Assembly: GCA_035578155.1 (NCBI GenBank)
Contig: JAPWDM010000012.1
Location: forward strand, 14,536,619 to 14,600,618
Reading direction: 5' to 3'
Length of the DNA: 64,000 nucleotides
DNA from: Brachynemurus nebulosus
Lineage: Eukaryota; Arthropoda; Insecta; Neuroptera; Myrmeleontidae
Below are positions 11,540 through 22,378 of the stretch, piece by piece. The notes beneath the pieces were generated by a model. It saw only the letters and a list, made by a program, of their open reading frames with translations. It was not told where the DNA came from and did no database searches. Position numbers and translations under genes: made by a program. Positions within the stretch are counted from its first letter, which is position 1; each line of letters opens with the position of its first letter.

Positions 11540-12857
11540 TTAAACAATTTTTTATGCGTTTTTCAATGCCATCGAAGTAACGCTAGCAACGCCCTTACCG
11601 TAATATTGCAACAATTACTAGTAAAAAAAAATATTTTTTCTACTCCTACTATTAAAAGTAACATTTTGTGCACGGCTAACTATATGTAAAAATTAACAAT
11701 TGCTCACACTGTGCGGAAATACAGTGGGAAATTACTTCACACGCCTTAATATAATAAAAAATGTAGGCTGTTCCGTAGTTTAATATATAATATATAGAAA
11801 TAATATTAAAAATATACATATATGTATGTTGATTATTTATTATTGTTTCCATAGTTTCAAAGTATGCTTTGGCAAAAATTTGAACATCTTAGCACTGACA
11901 TTATAAATTTAAAAAATTTTTACTATTCATTTAAATGTTATTTTAATTACTTATGTTAAATTTTACGATAAAAAATGTGCTCGTAGAAAAAGTATAGTGT
12001 AAAATGCGTGGGAAAAGCTTATTGTACAATATACTATTTTTGATTTAAAGAAAAAAAATTAGTTTTTAATTTTTGAACAAAAGGTAAAAAATTAAAAATT
12101 TTAACAATAACTAATTTACTTTTTGGCAAGTCTTCTTCCTTCATACTGTGCTGTTTTTTGGCTCTAAATTCTTACACAGTCGCTATATGACAGTACGATT
12201 AGTGTCACTTACTCTCGTTCTATAAAGTCCCTGACTTATTTTTAGTCACTGACAGCTGGAGAGCCTATTTAATCATTTCCTCTACCAGTGTCAATTCAAT
12301 TTAAAGCATATTTTGAAAATAATTTTGAAACGCGGTTACAAATAATTGACAATGATGGACAATACTGACATTCGAAATATGTACCCTGCATGTATACAGT
12401 TTATTATAGGTGGGCTTATGATGATACAAGCCATTCAGCCGATGAGATTATATTGTTACATACATGGTTTTATCCTATTTTGAAACTGAAGTTGGCCATC
12501 ACATGGTCATCATTCAGTTTGTGTTGATCGTACTGTTGCCTATTGAGTGATATTAGTTACCTATATTTGATGTGAAACCGCTATTATACACTGCTCAAAT
12601 CTACTGCTCAATATACAGTCATGGCATATATAAAATTATATACATATTACGTTATTGTACCTTTGTTGGTTTCAAGCAAATTGCTTGTGGATTTTAAGAT
12701 TTGATCTTGTGTCCTCTATGCATTTCGAGACTTATTTTCTTTACACCCTGTATAAAACAGTATTCTTTCAATTTTTCTCGAAAACTACACAGAATAGTAG
12801 TCCAAAAATCTATCTTATGTAATTTTTTCCGCTCTTCATGATGGTGAAAAAACGTAT
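11540..12857. other. Unassigned AT-rich sequence
   Basis: Nothing recognisable as gene or element in this 1.3-kb stretch. Confidence 0.5.
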
Positions 12858-13430
12858 CCATAGAAATATAGACTCAAAATGTTATGTCACAGTATAAATA
12901 AAAGATTATCACCATAGGCAGTAGGGAAACGCACTTTCTATCCTGTTTTGACATAAGTACAAATTATGCATGTCCTTTTTTACTTATGTGATTGTATGTT
13001 TTTGTACATGTGAGATTGAGGGTTGATAATGGTCATGTTAAATTATATGAACAACTAAAAGCAACTTTCTTCAAAATGAATTGAGCAAACGCGAAATTGA
13101 TGACCTATTAGCACCAGCCACTGTTCCATAGAAATAATAGACTCAAAATGTTATGTCACAGTACAAATAAAATATTATTACCATAGGCAGTAGCGAAACG
13201 CACTTTCTATCCTTTGTTGATATAAGTACAAACAATTATGTATGTCGTTTTTTACTTATGTGATTGTATGTATTTGTACTTGTGAGATTGAGGGTTGATA
13301 ATGGTCATGTTAAATTATATGAACAACTAAAAGCAACTTTCTTCAAAACGAATTGAGTAAACGCGAAATTGATGACAGTATTCAACACGAGAATTTAGAT
13401 CGTCACGACCTATTAGCACCAATCATTGTC
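12858..13430. repeat. Tandem direct duplication, two ~267-bp units
   Basis: Unit 1 (12858-13124) and unit 2 (13125-13430) share ACTCAAAATGTTATGTCACA, ACCATAGGCAGTAG, GAAACGCACTTTCTATCC, GAGATTGAGGGTTGATAATG and further sequence with few differences. Unit 2 has an extra ~30 bp (about 13377-13407) absent from unit 1. No coding potential. Confidence 0.9.
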
Positions 13431-14544
13431 GAAATCGAAAATATTAACTGAATTATTATAAAATATTAATATTATTTATTATTTAACGTATTTTTACATA
13501 AGCATTCAAATTATAATAATACTTACAAATTTGCATCAAACGGCACTCAGAAAAAACATAAATTGAAATTTTGTTTTGAATGATTTAAACAAAATTTAGC
13601 AGCACAAGAGTTATCACCAGACATTTTAAGCCACCATAATAATTAAATACATATCAGAAATATCTTACAGATCACAAAACACACCAAAATTACAAGGAAA
13701 TATCAAAAATAACTGATGACAAACTTTAAATAAAAAAAATTTAATGACAGTTAAAATTCCACTGCCATCGTTGTTAAAAATTTTACAAAAGTCAGTGAAA
13801 CCTAGACAAAATTAAATAATTTACATAATTATCAATTGTAAATTTTGACAAAATAATTTGACCTGCAAATTTATTTTTCTAAATTAAATTTACTTTAGTG
13901 ATGATATTTTCACTATTAGTATGCATAATGTTATGCATTATTTAGGTACATAACATGGATAACCCTTTGGAATTTTTGAATTCCAAATGACACTCTTACG
14001 TCATCTCGTTTCGTAACTGTTTGTGAAACAAACTATTATTTAAACTGTGGTTATGTCTTATAATAAATAGTGTCGTTAATAAATTACTGAAAGAAAAACA
14101 AATGCCGCGTGTTGAGTTATATACCAAATCTCTTAAATAAGTAAAGATAAAGATATAATCGTTTTGAAATCGAAAATTATCGTTTATTTCATAATAACAA
14201 CGGATAGTACTTAGTACAGAACACTGTTTAGGCAAGCGCAACTTGCAGCACCTGACGATTTGCATTGAGCTAATCTCATTTTTCTGCAATAAAAAAAATT
14301 TCATTGTAACAATATTACAATATTATTTGCAATAATATTAATATTCTGCATTAATATCCCGGAGCAGAAAGTACTTAGTGTTTGCAAATTCTTTCTTTAG
14401 ACATAAAATATTATACACACGTAACGCATATGTATAGCATTTCTTGTAATATATTATAAATTTTAATATTTTCTTTAATGGTGAAATATTTCCTCTTCTG
14501 TTAAACAGTGTTGATGGCTGTAATGTTATTGTTATTTGTTTTAG
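13431..14544. other. Unassigned AT-rich sequence
   Basis: No element ends or convincing coding sequence. Two long minus-strand open frames (13996-14304 and 14338-14691) have no recognisable domain and cross repeat borders. Confidence 0.5.
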
Positions 14545-14685
14545 CGAATTTCCAGAATGGAATTCAGCTATTACAGCCACTGTCATGACGCGACTTGAGC
14601 CCGAGACTATGCCAGAAATTTTTTTTGAGGTCCCTAGAAACTGAAAATAATATTCATAAAAATTTATATATATATATATACACAT

Positions 14686-14744
<59 letters not shown>

Positions 14745-14747
<3 letters not shown>

Positions 14748-14880
14748 GGTGTCAGAGAAATAAGTATCATCCTTTTGAGGGGTGACTCATAGCACCCTGT
14801 AGACACTAAAACCGCAGGAATTTTTTTGGAATTAACAGTCGCGTCACCCCTCAAAACGATAAGAATTATTTCTTTACACC

Positions 14881-14883
<3 letters not shown>
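14745..14883 (+). mobile_element. ACAGGGTGT MITE, first copy
   Basis: 139 bp with inverted ends CAGGGTGTCAGAGAAATAA and complement of TTATTTCTTTACACCCTG, followed inward by the GAGGGGTGA/TCACCCCTC pair. TA flanks within a TA microsatellite. Confidence 0.9.
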
Positions 14884-14917
<34 letters not shown>

Positions 14918-15054
14918 CAGGGTGTAAGAGAAATAACTCTTATCTTTTTGAGGGGTGTGCGACTGTTAATTCTGAAAAAATTTCTGCAGTTTTAGTGTCT
15001 ACAGGGTGCTATGAGTCATCCCTCAAAAGGATGATACATATTTCTCTGATACCC

Positions 15055-15055
<1 letters not shown>
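14918..15055 (-). mobile_element. ACAGGGTGT MITE, second copy, inverted
   Basis: Reverse-complement relative of 14745-14883, separated from it by about 34 bp of TA-rich repeat. Its right end reads ATACCCTATA, so the last bases have mutated. Confidence 0.9.
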
Positions 15056-15109
<54 letters not shown>

Positions 15110-15140
15110 GTATATATATATGTGTGTGTGTGTGTCTGCG
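15056..15140. repeat. (TA)n/(TG)n microsatellite
   Basis: TA repeat passing into TG repeats before the R2 right block. Confidence 0.9.
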
Positions 15141-15682
15141 CGATAATTCTCGAACGAAGTATGCAATTTTTACGAAACTTGGTGAAAACATTGGAAGTCC
15201 CAAACCTTTGGATGAGTTCGTCAGCTAGACGCGTGGGATGTCAGGAACATGGGTTTTGTTCTTGCAAAAAATTAGTTTTTTGCCAAAATTTCTTCTTATT
15301 CAAAAATTTTTGCGAAATTTTCTTACACCATTTAAAAGAGGAGAAAAAAGTATATAAAAAAGGTCTTAAAACTATTCTTCTATGTAAGCTAGTTTCCGAG
15401 AAAAACTAATTTTTATAAACGGAAATTCGCTATGTTATGTGGACTGCTGCGACAGGGATATTTTTTTTTTGTTCTTTTTTTGTTTTGTTAAAGCTGCACA
15501 CTCAGTTATTATGAATGCCCGTAAAACAAATGAATTACTTGACACGTATAATTGTAGCTTCGGAAATTGGATGCGTAGTACACACGATTCAAAAAAATTA
15601 ATACGATTAGTTCTATAAGTCAAGTGTTTGCTGAGCAACTAGAAGTGAATTAACAAATAAGAAGAAGTAACTGTAGGAGATA

Positions 15683-15944
15683 CAGTCGAATGCCCGTTAT
15701 AAGACTATCTAGGGGGATGTAGGGGAAATTTTTCTCTGAATTCTCTGAATTTTTCTCGACTACTCCTTATAAGACCATTTCATTTCAGCATTGCATTCCT
15801 ATACTTAGTTTATAATTTTGACAGTTCCAGCATAAGGAGTGGTCTGACACAGAACTCGAACAAGTGATTAAGTGGACGAAGTTGTAACTGCCGATTGAGG
15901 AGCATAATCTTATAATGGGCAGTCTTATAATGGGTATTCAACTG
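15683..15944. mobile_element. pogo/Tigger-like MITE with TTATAAGAC motifs
   Basis: Left end CAGTCGAATGCCCGTTATAA and complement of right end CAGTTGAATACCCATTATAA, TA on both sides. The motif TTATAAGAC/TTATAATGGGC occurs at about 15700, 15764, 15911 and 15924. Only 262 bp, no coding. The CAG start, TA target and repeated subterminal motif resemble pogo-type elements. 15471-15682 holds nothing recognised. Confidence 0.75.
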
Positions 15945-15988
15945 TATTGTCATTTTACTAGAAGTAGCATTATTATCCATTTGTAATA

Positions 15989-16890
15989 CCGTAAAACCGT
16001 CTAGACCCGGACAGGGTGTCTAGACCTGGACACTTTGCACTAATCTTCAAAGTAAGTAGTTTCTACATTAACCTGCAACAATAAACATTTGTTCTTGACG
16101 TCATTAGAGAGAGAAAAACATCCTCTAAACAGCTGTACCAATAAAAACTGCGGATTTCAACTTTTACTATCTCATTTTACAGGATTACTATTCTCCAGTT
16201 TTTTAAAGAAATAAAATGTGTGTCTAACTTAGACATGTAATTTTCGTCATGGTTGTCATATTGTTTTAATTTTGATATGTATGTTTTCAGAACTTTATCG
16301 CGCATCTTTTAATGATGTTTGAAGTTATATTCGATGTATATATAAAAAAAATACATGCTATGTACATATATCCGTTTAGACCCGGACACATCAGTTTATT
16401 ACACTATGGCCGCGATTCGCACTGGCTGTAACTTCCACTATCCATACGTTATATTCCCGTCAGAATTACGCGGTTTATGCCTCCTTCTGGTGTCATATCG
16501 CATGTTTACTTCCTCGAGAGGCATACTATGTACTGACCCCTCTCCCTTCCCACAAAATGTTTTGAAGCTTTTGACAGGTTCAAAGACATCAGACGATATA
16601 AAACACTGTCCTAACCCCAACGGGAGAGGTCAGTTTGCATGTTATTACATTATTTAAGTAAGTGTCCGGGTCAAGACCGATTTGTGGTGTAGACGCGGAC
16701 ACTTACTAATTATTTTTTATTTTTTTTATTTTTACTTATAATGAAACAAGTGGGTCAGGGATATAACAAATAATATATGTTCTTTCTGATGGTAATACTG
16801 TTATTGGTGATATCTATGAAGGAAACATGTATAAACATAAAATTATACCAAAAAATGTAAAAAAGTGTCCGGGTCTAGACGGTTTTACGG
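15989..16890. mobile_element. TIR element with dispersed GTCTAGACCCGGACA motifs
   Basis: Left end CCGTAAAACCGTCTAGACC and its complement at the right end (25-bp match continuing into CGGACA). The ~15-bp motif or a close variant recurs at about 15998, 16018, 16375, 16661, 16691 and 16866. The left flank is TA, the right flank AG. The organisation resembles the pogo-like elements at 8945 and 49018. An open frame at 16355-16657 has no recognisable domain. Confidence 0.75.
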
Positions 16891-17602
16891 AGCAGATAGC
16901 GTTAAATGGAGGTTACTAATTTTGATTTCGGTAACTTGTTCCTTATTTTTATTGTTTTGAAAATCCATTCTCTTTCCTAACTTAACCGGATATTTCTAAA
17001 ACATGATTGTTAGGAAACTTGTACAAAACTGAAAAATTTTTTTTGGGAGGAGAAATGAAATCTATACAAAAATAGTGTGGTCCATTTCACTTAACTTTAA
17101 CCATGATTCATCACTTCTGAATTTAAATAATTTCCATTTTCTTGGCTTTATCTCTTTCATTATTGCACTTACGTAAATTTTAAAAGTGCCATCTGTTTTT
17201 AGAAAAGATTAGAAGACTGATTTGTTTTGAACATAAGAATTATTTAATTTTTTAAGTTTGACTCATGCTCAATTAATTTGAAACAGGGTATATTATATAA
17301 ACTTAAAACTCTATTCATAAAGTAACTAAATTCAAAAAAATATACACCAAAACCTCGTAAACTTCATAAATTTTGAAGGGCTTTTTTTAAAAAAAAAAAC
17401 GTATAAAAAAACGTACAATATTTGAATATTTTTTATTTGAATTATACGACCGGTTTTATATTTTTTGAAGATAATCGTGAATGAAGAATTTTTTACGGGA
17501 TTGGGAACAGGCAGGAGTAGCACTAAAGATATTATAAGTGTGTTTCGGCACCCGGGCTAAAAACCGGATCTTTTCGGGAACGTTCCGGTAACATCTTTAT
17601 AG
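16891..17602. other. Unassigned AT-rich sequence
   Basis: No gene or element recognised. Confidence 0.5.
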
Positions 17603-17604
17603 TA

Positions 17605-18362
17605 GAGTCCCTATAATAAATAGAGTCGTGACATGTGTGCTAAACGCTGATTGGTTCCGGCATTTTCTGTCCAAAGTTTGCGTAAAATACATTGGAAATA
17701 AATATTAATAATAGTATATTGTGCAATAAGTGCGGAAAATTGTCGATTGCCCACGAAAGCGAAGTTGAGTAGGGCTTGAGTAGGGCAATCGACAATCCCG
17801 CACGAGTTGCACATACTATTTTTTATTACGAATTTCACATACTTTTTTCTATTATTATCACTATTTTTGACATTTTTATTACTTTTTAAAATAATATTTT
17901 TAAGTGTTCGTCTTTTTTTTCTGAATTAATTATCGTTTAAATTACTTTGTTGGTGGTTTCTATAGAAATAATTATGAAATATTTATTAAATGAAAAATTA
18001 AGAGGCGGATTTGCCTGTTTTGATTAAATTTTGCGTGTTTTATTGTCAATTTGCGTGTGGAAAGTTACTTTCCACACGCAAAAAAGTATGCGGGAGGAGT
18101 ACAGTGGGCAAACAGTTATTTTGCGTACAGAAATGTATGCGCCAAGTTAGTACTTCTCCCGCATGAGTAATAAAAAAACCATTTTGTTTAACTTAGAAAG
18201 AATAATTAAATTAAAAATTTTTAATTGTTCATTAGTTCATAACTTATTAACAATAATTATGTACTAAAAACATATTTACTTAAACATATGATAATTAATT
18301 TTGAAGCTTCCCGCTCTGTTTTGAAAAGAAAATGGATGACTCTATATTTATTATAGGGACTT
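17605..18362. mobile_element. GAGTCCCTATAATAAATA TIR element carrying R4 copy B
   Basis: Ends GAGTCCCTATAATAAATAGA and the complement of CTCTATATTTATTATAGGG are inverted and TA-flanked (17603-17604, 18363-18364). About 470 bp of its interior is R4 copy B, so the R4 unit is probably a later insertion. Confidence 0.7.
17711..18178 (+). repeat. R4 hairpin-rich repeat, copy B
   Basis: Plus-strand copy nearly identical to 42067-42550: starts ATAGTATATTGTGCAATAAG, contains CCCACGAAAGCGAAGTTGAG, the perfect hairpin TTGCGTGTGGAAAGT...ACTTTCCACACGCAA, and ends in CTCCCGCATGAGTAATAAA. Confidence 0.9.
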
Positions 18363-18364
18363 TA

Positions 18365-19354
18365 CTTTACAGTTGCATTCGCTCATCACTAGGCAACATT
18401 ACTCTGACTATAAAACAAAATGAAACACATAACCTATATTAGTTGAATAATCAGTGCTCTGGTGGCTGTGTTAGCAACTAAAATGAAATAAACCAACAAT
18501 AATTTAAATTATTATTGCTGTAAAATAAAATTTATTTTCCATATAATATATTATTACATACATTGAAACATTTGAAATACGAAAAAAAAGAAAATTTCTA
18601 GCACAAAGTAATTCTTGCGGTATTTTCATCTTATTTCACTGACATCACAAAATAATATAATATTGTGTAACATGAAAGCATGCTTTTGTAACATAAATAA
18701 CACACAACTGTCTACCAAGTACGAGCATTCTACACAGAACAGATTTACTAACTGTTAAATTGGTATGAAACCATTGTGTGTATGTATACATATTTTAAAT
18801 GTAGGCAAGTAAGATCGTTTAATCGGCGGGCTAAACATGCTACTTGGAGTGGGGGTGGACTGACGGTGTGAGGAAAGTGGAAGGGGAATGGAAAGGGTGG
18901 GGGAAGACATCCGTGGATAATATATACTGCTTGCTGTTGGCCGCTGTTTGTTACTTATGTTCTTTTATATTCTTTTGTATGCTATGCGACTTGAGATTGC
19001 CTGTTTCCGAATCATTATTCCTTTTTTTTTGTTGGGGTGCTGTGGGTTAGTTGTACAGTGAAGATGTTTATACATATAGGGTAATTTCGGGAAGGGTGCA
19101 CCAATTTTTGTCTGTTGTCTACAAAGTCAACATAATAAAAAATAAATATTGTTTTAAGATTTGTTATTTTTACTTTTACAAAGTGTAAAAAAGTGGAGAT
19201 TTCGTAACCAATTCTAAGTATCATAGGACTTGAACGAGTCGCGGTGCGGTTAGGATGAACGTGCGAAGCCAATAACAAAAAGAAAGTGCAAAAAGCAAAT
19301 AATAATAAATTATTTTCAAATTGACTTTAAGATTAAATGCTACCAAGTTAGAAC
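18365..19354. other. Unassigned sequence
   Basis: No gene recognised. A GC-richer patch lies at 18820-18920 (many GGG runs), without coding or element signals. Confidence 0.5.
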
Positions 19355-19625
19355 CTGAGCGAAAATGACTTTGTTTGTTTCTTTGTTTATCTTACTTCCA
19401 CGCCTCAACAGATTAATCAATCAACTTAAAACTTTGCAAAAAGGTGGCTTGGAAAACAGAGATAGTTATAGGCTACTTTTCACCCCGGTTTTTTCAGTGG
19501 CAAATTCCCCAAAGAAATAGTAACTTTTAATTGTGACATGATGTAAATATGTAAACTCTAGACGAACAAGTATGATGCCGTAATTTCAAATACCACGCGT
19601 GCGAAGTTGCGGGTAAATGTTAGCT
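19355..19625 (+). repeat. R5-type dispersed repeat relic
   Basis: Contains TTATAGGCTACTTTTCACC and ends ACGCGTGCGAAGTTGCGGGT. The first phrase recurs at 41967-41985 and in variant form at 42600 and 42755. This arrangement resembles a widespread insect repeat often assigned to Helitrons or their relatives; assignment not proven here. Confidence 0.5.
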
Positions 19626-19637
19626 TAACATAAAATA

Positions 19638-20136
19638 ATTGAAGACATGAGTGGATGACGGTCTTATGTAACATTTTTTTCAAAAATTTATTTTTTGCCA
19701 AATTTTGAAATATGCTATGTTGAAGTATCATCTATCATATCGATGTTTAAGTTGTGATAGCACGTAAGTGACATTTTTTGGAAATTTTTTTTTTATACAG
19801 ATGGATAGATATTAAAAATACGCATCTATCGATCCAGAAAAAATGGTATTTTTATAAAAACTAATGAGGAAGAACAATGTTTTTGACACCACGTATTATG
19901 CGGAAGCTCAATTTTGTAAGGTTGACTCCGCGCATCTTAACATACGTGATGTCTCATCACAACTTAAACATCGATATATTAAAATCTGGTTTCATTAGAT
20001 CCAATAGCTGTGTAGAAATTCAATAATAAACATGTGCTATTGCACGGGAAGAATATGTAAATAAAAACTTTCAAACGCTTCTACTGTAAAATTATAAAAA
20101 TGTTACATAACACCTTCATCCACTCATGTCTTCAAT
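19638..20136. mobile_element. TIR element with ATTGAAGACATGAGTGGATG ends
   Basis: About 38 bp at each end are inverted copies (ATTGAAGACATGAGTGGATG then TTATGTAACATTTTT). A second inverted pair lies inside (ATCGATGTTTAAGTTGTGAT at about 19740, its complement at about 19960). No coding sequence; target duplication unclear. Confidence 0.7.
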
Positions 20137-20159
20137 TTATGCCAGAAGGATTTGAAATA

Positions 20160-20364
20160 TTCTTTATTCTATTGATTAGGTGCGCGATAACTAAGATCAC
20201 ATGCACCATTGATATGGTAGTAATATTGAGGTTAGATGTAGGAATGGCTATTGATATATGAGAGGTTTGGTAATGAAGATGACGTATCTCCCCCGGTTGG
20301 TGTCGAACTCACGATCTACCAGACAAGAAGCGGAGTTCCTAACCACTAGACCAACTCGGGGTCT
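20160..20364 (-). mobile_element. tRNA-derived SINE with 11-bp target duplication
   Basis: On the minus strand the 5' head (20364 downward) has a pol III A box TGGTCTAGTGG (20353-20343) and B box GAGTTCGACACC (20310-20299) about 33 bp apart, as in tRNAs. The acceptor and anticodon stems do not fold well, so this is a SINE head rather than a tRNA gene. A ~130-bp body ends AATAGAATAAAGA. The flanks GATTTGAAATA at 20149-20159 and 20365-20375 are identical, the expected mark of LINE-mediated insertion. Confidence 0.85.
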
Positions 20365-20375
20365 GATTTGAAATA

Positions 20376-21402
20376 ATTCACATATAATTACCTATTTGAT
20401 ACAAGTTAAATTGATTAGATAGAAATTAATTGATAGTTAATAATAATGAAAGTAAAGTAATTTTTACTTATTTAATTTTTAATGATTAGTAATTTTGATG
20501 ACTCTTTTTAATGAAACGATTTTTCGCTAGTGACATCAGGCTGCTGCACCTGTGCCATGATATTTTTAACTGAAAATCAGTGTCACCAACCGCTTCGTGT
20601 AACCGTTACAGCAAGTGGTGCGTCTCTCCCAAAATTACCCTACAGTTACGTATACATTTGATATAGTCACGATGAAGACTGCATTTTTTTTTTGATCTTC
20701 TCATAAATGACCTGTGTATTTCCGCCGTGTATTTCCTTTCAGCTTTTAAATATACATAAATCTACTCATTCCGTTTTTCTTTGCTGGTTACTGCATGGAA
20801 ACTGGAGTTTTTGCTCGTTTGATTGAAATGTTTTTCTCGTAAATGATTTTCTCATTTTGTTTCTTAGTTTCTTAAGAATAGAGTTTATCATTTTGTGTTT
20901 AAATTGTATAAATCAATAGTTGAGGAAAAGTTAATTAAAGAAACTTTGAGATTGGTATTAAATTGATTGTGAATTGTCGGATAAATATTCAACTATTGCG
21001 CTGTTTTCTTTGTCAACTGGTTTATTATCTATGAGTTGTCTGAATCGTAAACCAAAAATACTCTATACGTTGTTGCAAAAGGAGGGGGAGGGGGTAAATA
21101 TCGGCTATTTTTCGCTCATAGCCCATTCCTTTGATATTACCACAGAATACCAGAGGCAATGTTACATATAAAATTCTGTCGTTCGTACGTTGCAATGTTG
21201 TGCAATTTACATCGCTTCTGACTTAGTCTGTTACTGTTCGCCATTGGGTTCACGTCGTAACGAATATCATTGTTTTGTTTAATCAACTCGTGAAATTTAA
21301 ACAGAAAAAAATATGAAGTGTGTGTATGGATTTATTTTTAATTGTTGGTTGTTAGTTACAAAGCTCGTCTATGATAGTATATACTATATACATATATGCA
21401 AG
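20376..21402. other. Unassigned sequence
   Basis: No gene or element recognised. Confidence 0.5.
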
Positions 21403-21410
21403 CTGCGTAG

Positions 21411-21978
21411 TAGAGATGAGCTAAACGGTTATTTTCTGATAACTGTTATTGCAATAACAGTTACTGAAAAATAACTGTTATTTATAACAGTTATTATAAT
21501 AACTGATATGGTATTTGGATATTTTAACATATTGTAAGATATTCGATATGCGTACAAACGGTTCTGCTAGTGAAATATGAACAGATCTATAATACTGACG
21601 GGTACTAAATAATCTGCAATATCTGTACAAATACTTGTCTATACAAGGATTTAGGCTTTATATACACAATTTTAACAATTTTATGGATACAAAATTACAA
21701 ATACAAATAGATAACTGTTTTTAAGATTTTTTTAGATGTGCTACAATAGAAAATGTGTAACTTGCCTGGGGCGTTATTATTTTGAAATTCTCGGCAGATG
21801 GTTAAAATAAATTACTGTGATCCTTACTTTCGAATATATTAATATTGTCCTAGGTTATCGATATTTCCAAAGGAGTTATTTAAGTAACCAGTTACTGGGT
21901 ATTCCAGTTATTGACGATAACTGTTATCCTTCTATACTAGTTACAAAATAAGAGTTATCGATATATCGATCATCTCTA
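21411..21978. mobile_element. hAT-type MITE with AACTGTTAT arrays, perfect 8-bp TSD
   Basis: Ends TAGAGATGAGC and complement TAGAGATGATC fit hAT termini. CTGCGTAG is present on both sides (21403-21410 and 21979-21986), a perfect 8-bp duplication. Near each end are clusters of AACTGTTAT/ATAACAGTT that can fold on themselves. 568 bp, no coding. Confidence 0.92.
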
Positions 21979-21986
21979 CTGCGTAG

Positions 21987-22374
21987 TCATACATCAACAT
22001 ATTGCACTAACACATTCGTATGTTGGGTGTTTTGTGTTTTGTTGTATGTATGATAATCGTTTGGTAGCAGAGGAGCGGTGTCGACGTCATTTGCCGACGA
22101 CAGCGGGCACGGTAGTTATGAAATTGAAGATCTATATGTATCTATGGATAATAGGTTTTTCTCAAATGATTATATCTATCTTGGTAAATTCAAGTGTTTT
22201 TGAGTCATTTTGATGCCTTCAATGAATCAAACTAAATAAACGTTTATTGACAAGTGTATTAACTGTATTGTTCGAGAAAAAAAGGAATATCACAAAAGTA
22301 GATACCAAAAAAGGAAGTTAACAAAAAGCTAACAAACACTCTGTTTTGAGGGATCGTTTATATAATTTGCTATA
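21987..22374. other. Unassigned sequence
   Basis: A short GC-richer patch (about 22070-22115) but no recognised feature. Confidence 0.5.
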
Positions 22375-22378
22375 TTAA

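Larger units (their letters stand above)
14545..15470 (+). repeat. R2 dispersed repeat, copy 2, with two MITEs in its TA microsatellite
   Basis: Left block (ATTACAGCCACTGTCATGA...GAGCCCGAGACTATG) and right block (GTCTGCGCGATAATTCTCG onward, tail GGAAATTCGCTATGTTATG) match R2 copy 1. The central TA microsatellite (14665-15140) is split by two inverted MITEs at 14745-14883 and 14918-15055. Confidence 0.8.

Noticed and set aside
13996..14691. Two minus-strand frames of 102 and 117 codons
   Set aside because: No domain, AT-driven composition, one runs into the R2 repeat and TA microsatellite.
16355..16657. 100-codon frame in a TIR element
   Set aside because: No recognisable domain; both strands are open over the same stretch, so I could not support a protein.
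20290..20362. tRNA gene
   Set aside because: A and B boxes are present but acceptor, anticodon and T stems do not pair properly, and a body plus TSD show it is a SINE head.
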